Source: QHWK01 sp035315685 (GTDB taxonomy: Bacteria > Acidobacteriota > Vicinamibacteria > Vicinamibacterales > CAVVIG01). From it: 7,752 nt of DNA. Under the pieces are notes generated by a model. It was not told the origin of the DNA, did not search any database, and worked only from the letters and a program-made list of their open reading frames with translations. The position numbers were made by a program, and so were the translations under genes. Shown here piece after piece: positions 5,341 through 7,752 of the stretch; within the stretch, counting starts at the first letter, position 1, and every line of letters begins with the position of its first letter. Location of the stretch: assembly GCA_035315685.1 (NCBI GenBank), contig DATFXR010000396.1, positions 1 to 7,752 on the forward strand, given 5' to 3'.

Positions 5341-7134
5341 CTATCGCACCGCCACGGTCACTTCGTTCGACACGCCGCTGGTCCCGCATGCGTTCCGAGC
5401 GCGCAGCCGGACGAAGTAAGTGCCGGCGCCGACGCCAGTCGCCGTATACACCGTCGCGGTGCCGCCGAGATCGCTTCCGGGCACGAGATTGTTCGAACCC
5501 GGCGCGCTGCCCGCTTCGATCGCATACGTCGTCGCGCCGGCCGACGGATTCCACGCGAGCGAGACAACGCCGCCAGAATTGAACGTGAGCGCGAAGCCGG
5601 TCGGCGCCGAAGGCGCTGCGGCGCACGCACCACCGCCGACGACCAGCGTCGCTTCGTTCGACGCGGGGCTCGTGCCGGCTCCATTCGTCGCCTTCACGCG
5701 GACGAAGTACGTCCCCGCGCCGACGCCGCTCGTGGTGAACGAGGTCGCGGTCGTGCCCGTGGAGAAGCTCGCCAGGTTCGCGAATCCAGGTTGCGAACCA
5801 GCCTCGATGACGTATGCGCTCGGAGCGCCGCCGCTCGCGGGCGCCGACCACGTCAGCACGACCGTGGAGCCGCTGGACGAGGCCGTCAGCCCGGTGGGAG
5901 GCCCGGGAGGCGGGAGCGTCGGCGTGGCGCCCGACGGGTAGATCGTCCGGATGCCTGCGATATCGTCGGCCGACAGCCCGGGCGATCCTGCCGAGCACGT
6001 CGAGAAGGCGACCGACGGATACATGATGGCCGACCGGTCGCCGCTGTGACCCATGCCCAGCACGTGTCCGAGCTCGTGCGTCGCCACGAACTGAAAGCAA
6101 CCTGAGTTGTGCAACATGTCCTGCACGTCGGCAGAATTGTTGGTCACGTAGTAGCCGGCCACGGCGCGGCCGAATGACGTGCCACCGATGGTCCGGCCGC
6201 CGCTGAACGTGTATTGCGCGCCGCCGACGGCAATGATGCCGCCGCCGTCGTCGATGTCGCCGCAGGGATCGTTGAAGACGATTGAAATGTGGCTGTCGGC
6301 CGGGCCTGCGAAGAGGCAGCGGTTGGTAGTGCCGGCCGCGCGCATCGACATGCCGGTTGCATTCAGCCACGCGCCAGCCGCGCGCGCCAGTTCCGCACTA
6401 CCGCCGCCGGCAAGCCCCGGTTGACCACTCGACTGAATATCGACCGGAATGGCGGTCCTCGTGTCGAATTCATTCCAGCGATACGGTCCGAGGAGCGTGA
6501 ACGGCAGCACGTCGCTGCGCATGTGCACGGCGGCTTTCATCTCTTCGGCCGGCGGGTCGGTGACGAACGATCGGGCGTCCGACTGCGGTGACGCGGCACG
6601 AGCGGCGAGGGCGCCGAGCCGCGCGGTGAGTGCCGCCAGATTGCGGCGCTCGGGTTCACCTCGCATGATGCCGCGCGTCCCGTCCGGCTCGCGCCGCGTG
6701 GCGATTGCCTCGCCGGTGGTCGGGTCGCGTTCGAGGTTCCACTTTCCCTGCCACAGTGCGGACGTGTAGAGCGTCCGGTCGCGCGGGCGGACTTCGAGGT
6801 AGAGCAGCACGTCCTCGCCGAGCGAGAACTCCGCCTGGTCGAAGACGATGAAGTGATCCGCGCCCCACACGCCGCCGAGCTGCTTGACGACGATCTGGCG
6901 CTCGGGGAGGTCGCCTTTGAACACGCGATCGACGGCGACAGTCACGTAGGTGTGAATCGCGCCGGTGGTCAGGTCACGCCCGACCGCGATGTCGGTGACG
7001 CGGCCGGAGACGATGGCGGAGGCAAAGCGAGCGAGGTCGTCGTCCGTCCATTTTGGATTGTGAGCTGACGCTGCCGCCGCGGTGAGCGCCAGGGCACACA
7101 CCGTCACACCGCCGATTCTGACGATCGTACGCAT
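5341..7134 (-). CDS. Secreted matrixin-type (M10-like) zinc metalloprotease with two FN3 domains
   Basis: A 597-residue exported zinc endopeptidase. Residues 1-24 are a signal peptide (MRTIVRIGG, hydrophobic VTVCALALTAAAA, cut at ASA|HNPKW). Residues about 25-200 form an N-terminal region (ASAIVSGRVTDI, VDRVFKGDLPERQIVV) that I do not recognise as a named domain. The catalytic domain follows, with the zinc motif HELGHVLGMGH (ligands His353, His357, His363; catalytic Glu354) and the Met-turn IMYP (Met371), the metzincin signature; LSADDIAGIRTIYPSG is the usual end of a matrixin domain. Two FN3 domains (about 411-500 and 507-597) complete it, and such modules often tether secreted enzymes to polymers or surfaces. 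The ATG at 7134 is chosen over the GTG at 7137 because GGAGG ends four bases before the ATG but only one before the GTG. The TAG stop appears premature, since remnants of a third FN3 domain follow. Substrate unknown. Confidence 0.92.
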   Translation of the reverse strand: MRTIVRIGGVTVCALALTAAAASAHNPKWTDDDLARFASAIVSGRVTDIAVGRDLTTGAIHTYVTVAVDRVFKGDLPERQIVVKQLGGVWGADHFIVFDQAEFSLGEDVLLYLEVRPRDRTLYTSALWQGKWNLERDPTTGEAIATRREPDGTRGIMRGEPERRNLAALTARLGALAARAASPQSDARSFVTDPPAEEMKAAVHMRSDVLPFTLLGPYRWNEFDTRTAIPVDIQSSGQPGLAGGGSAELARAAGAWLNATGMSMRAAGTTNRCLFAGPADSHISIVFNDPCGDIDDGGGIIAVGGAQYTFSGGRTIGGTSFGRAVAGYYVTNNSADVQDMLHNSGCFQFVATHELGHVLGMGHSGDRSAIMYPSVAFSTCSAGSPGLSADDIAGIRTIYPSGATPTLPPPGPPTGLTASSSGSTVVLTWSAPASGGAPSAYVIEAGSQPGFANLASFSTGTTATSFTTSGVGAGTYFVRVKATNGAGTSPASNEATLVVGGGACAAAPSAPTGFALTFNSGGVVSLAWNPSAGATTYAIEAGSAPGSNNLVPGSDLGGTATVYTATGVGAGTYFVRLRARNACGTSGVSNEVTVAVR

Positions 7135-7136
7135 CA

Positions 7137-7143
7137 CACCTCC
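7137..7143 (-). promoter_or_regulatory. Shine-Dalgarno sequence for the matrixin gene
   Basis: On the minus strand GGAGGTG (7143 to 7137) precedes the ATG at 7134; the GGAGG core ends four bases before it. It overlaps the alternative GTG start, which argues against that start. Confidence 0.75.
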
Positions 7144-7181
7144 GGGCCAGGGAAGTCGCCGTCAGCCGCAGGGCGGGCTGT

Positions 7182-7210
7182 TTGGTACGGACTGAACGCT
7201 GGAGTATACC
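7182..7210 (+). promoter_or_regulatory. Candidate sigma-70-type promoter for the FAD oxidoreductase gene, possibly bidirectional
   Basis: TTGGTA (7182-7187) and TATACC (7205-7210) are separated by exactly 17 bp. Each matches its consensus at four of six positions. Transcription should begin near 7217, leaving only a few bases before the ATG at 7224, which has no Shine-Dalgarno sequence; the mRNA may be nearly leaderless. The -10 contains the palindrome GTATAC (7204-7209), and on the minus strand TATACT (7208 to 7203) matches five of six -10 positions. The same site could therefore also serve the matrixin gene, with a leader of about 60 nt, but no minus-strand -35 is visible. Confidence 0.45.
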
Positions 7211-7223
7211 TAAGCGAACACGA

Positions 7224-7752
7224 ATGGCGCGTCCTTCCGACATCATCGTCGTCGGTGCCGGAATCGTCGGCTGCGCGGTGGCCGCGGAGCTCGCGCGGCG
7301 CGGCGCCTCGGTCGAGATCATCGACGAGCGGCTCATCGGCATGGGCGCGACGCAGGCATCGGCGGGCGTGCTGGCACCGTACATCGAGGCGCGCGAGGGG
7401 AGCCCGCTGCTCGATCTCACGATCCGCAGCCTGGCGCTCTATGACGATTTTGTCGCGCGCACGATCGCCGAATCCGGCCTGGCGGTGATGTACCGGCGGA
7501 CCGGCACGATCGACATCGCGACCAGCGACACGGAAGTGCAGGCGCTGCGCGCGCGCGGCCCTGCTCACACGCCGTGGCGTGCCGGCGCTGCTGCTCGACG
7601 CGCTGACGGTTCGCAGCGAGGAACCGCATCTCGGCGACGGCGCGGCCGGCGGGCTGCTGATCGAGACGCACGGCTTCGTCGCCGCGGCCGACCTCACGCG
7701 CGCGCTGGCGGCGGCCGCGCGACGCTGCGGCGCGCAGCTCATCGAGCCGAGC
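7224..7752 (+). CDS. ThiO/DAO-family FAD amine oxidase, 5' part, with apparent frameshift (3' truncated by window)
   Basis: The N-terminus, DIIVVGAGIVGCAVAAELA, is a classic FAD-binding GxGxxG Rossmann motif, followed by the acidic strand end VEIIDE. ASAGVLAPYIEA and SPLLDLTIRSLALYDDFV resemble glycine oxidase ThiO and other D-amino-acid oxidase (DAO) family flavoproteins, which oxidise glycine or other amines to imines with FAD; ThiO supplies the thiazole of thiamine. No thiamine gene is in view, so the substrate is open and I give no symbol. After VQALRAR (about 7557) the frame becomes Arg/Ala-rich nonsense. The family-like sequence resumes in the +1 frame: AALLTRRGVPALLLDALTVR, then EEPHLGDGAAGGLLIETHGF, continuing to the window edge. 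The switch falls in the alternating GC run 7547-7557; one missing GC unit would explain it. Either the gene is damaged or phase-variable, or the sequence is wrong. Confidence 0.82.
   Translation, partial: MARPSDIIVVGAGIVGCAVAAELARRGASVEIIDERLIGMGATQASAGVLAPYIEAREGSPLLDLTIRSLALYDDFVARTIAESGLAVMYRRTGTIDIATSDTEVQALRARGPAHTPWRAGAAARRADGSQRGTASRRRRGRRAADRDARLRRRGRPHARAGGGRATLRRAAHRAE

Noticed and set aside
5272..5345. Programmed ribosomal frameshift joining the matrixin to the third FN3 domain
   Set aside because: A hairpin lies near the stop, but no slippery heptamer is visible before the TAG, and a second independent frame change at 5188/5189 would also be needed.
5278..6105. Plus-strand open frame of 275 codons opposite the matrixin
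   Set aside because: Extreme Arg/Ala composition and no domain; antisense to clear FN3 and metzincin coding sequence.
5162..6370. Open frame of 402 codons on the minus strand in another frame of the matrixin gene
   Set aside because: Most is Arg/His-rich shadow translation. Only its last 50 or so codons are meaningful, and these belong to the broken third FN3 domain already described.
7134..7742. 202-codon minus-strand frame opposite the FAD oxidase gene
   Set aside because: Low-complexity shadow with no domain. The plus strand has a clear FAD-binding motif.

Overview
The window looks like a piece of a GC-rich genome from an environmental, probably soil-type, bacterium. I favour Acidobacteriota, possibly the Vicinamibacteria. 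This rests on the secreted M14 peptidase and CocE-type hydrolase with their family-typical sequence, the matrixin with fibronectin type III (FN3) domains, and several palindromic intergenic repeats whose shadow translations (such as PAEAGHY) I remember from that group. It is an inference, since no rRNA or other phylogenetic marker is present. No tRNA, rRNA, CRISPR array, transposase or phage gene is visible.

Layout: (1) 2-1948, + strand: the C-terminal 648 residues of a large M14-type zinc carboxypeptidase-like protein; its N-terminus lies outside the window. (2) 1949-2113: a leader with a G-rich/C-rich inverted repeat and a second, interlocking stem, ending in a strong Shine-Dalgarno sequence. 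(3) 2114-4024, +: a secreted CocE/NonD (S15-type) hydrolase resembling alpha-amino-acid ester hydrolases; part of its signal peptide is encoded by a palindromic repeat. (4) 4025-4240: two tandem hairpins and a 'CTCTGCG' palindromic repeat. (5) 4241-4888, +: a small NADPH-binding Rossmann oxidoreductase of the F420-reductase-like family. (6) 4889-5012: a convergent spacer with a second copy of the same repeat. (7) 5013-7134, - strand: a secreted matrixin-type (M10-like) metalloprotease with two intact FN3 domains, followed by a broken third FN3 domain that is now out of frame. (8) 7135-7223: a divergent promoter region with a palindromic -10 sequence. (9) 7224-7752, +: the start of a ThiO/DAO-family FAD amine oxidase, apparently frameshifted in a GC-dinucleotide run and cut off by the window edge.

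The M14 protein, CocE hydrolase and matrixin are consistent with extracellular or periplasmic breakdown of peptides and esters; the two with visible N-termini carry signal peptides. The oxidoreductase and the FAD enzyme are cytosolic and show no clear link to them. I see no coherent new multi-gene system. The most interesting material is the palindromic repeat content: elements in the intergenic spacers, one recruited into a coding region as signal peptide, and one palindrome that may have interrupted a gene. Three reading-frame lesions lie within about 2.4 kb, so sequencing or assembly error must be excluded before they are treated as biology.
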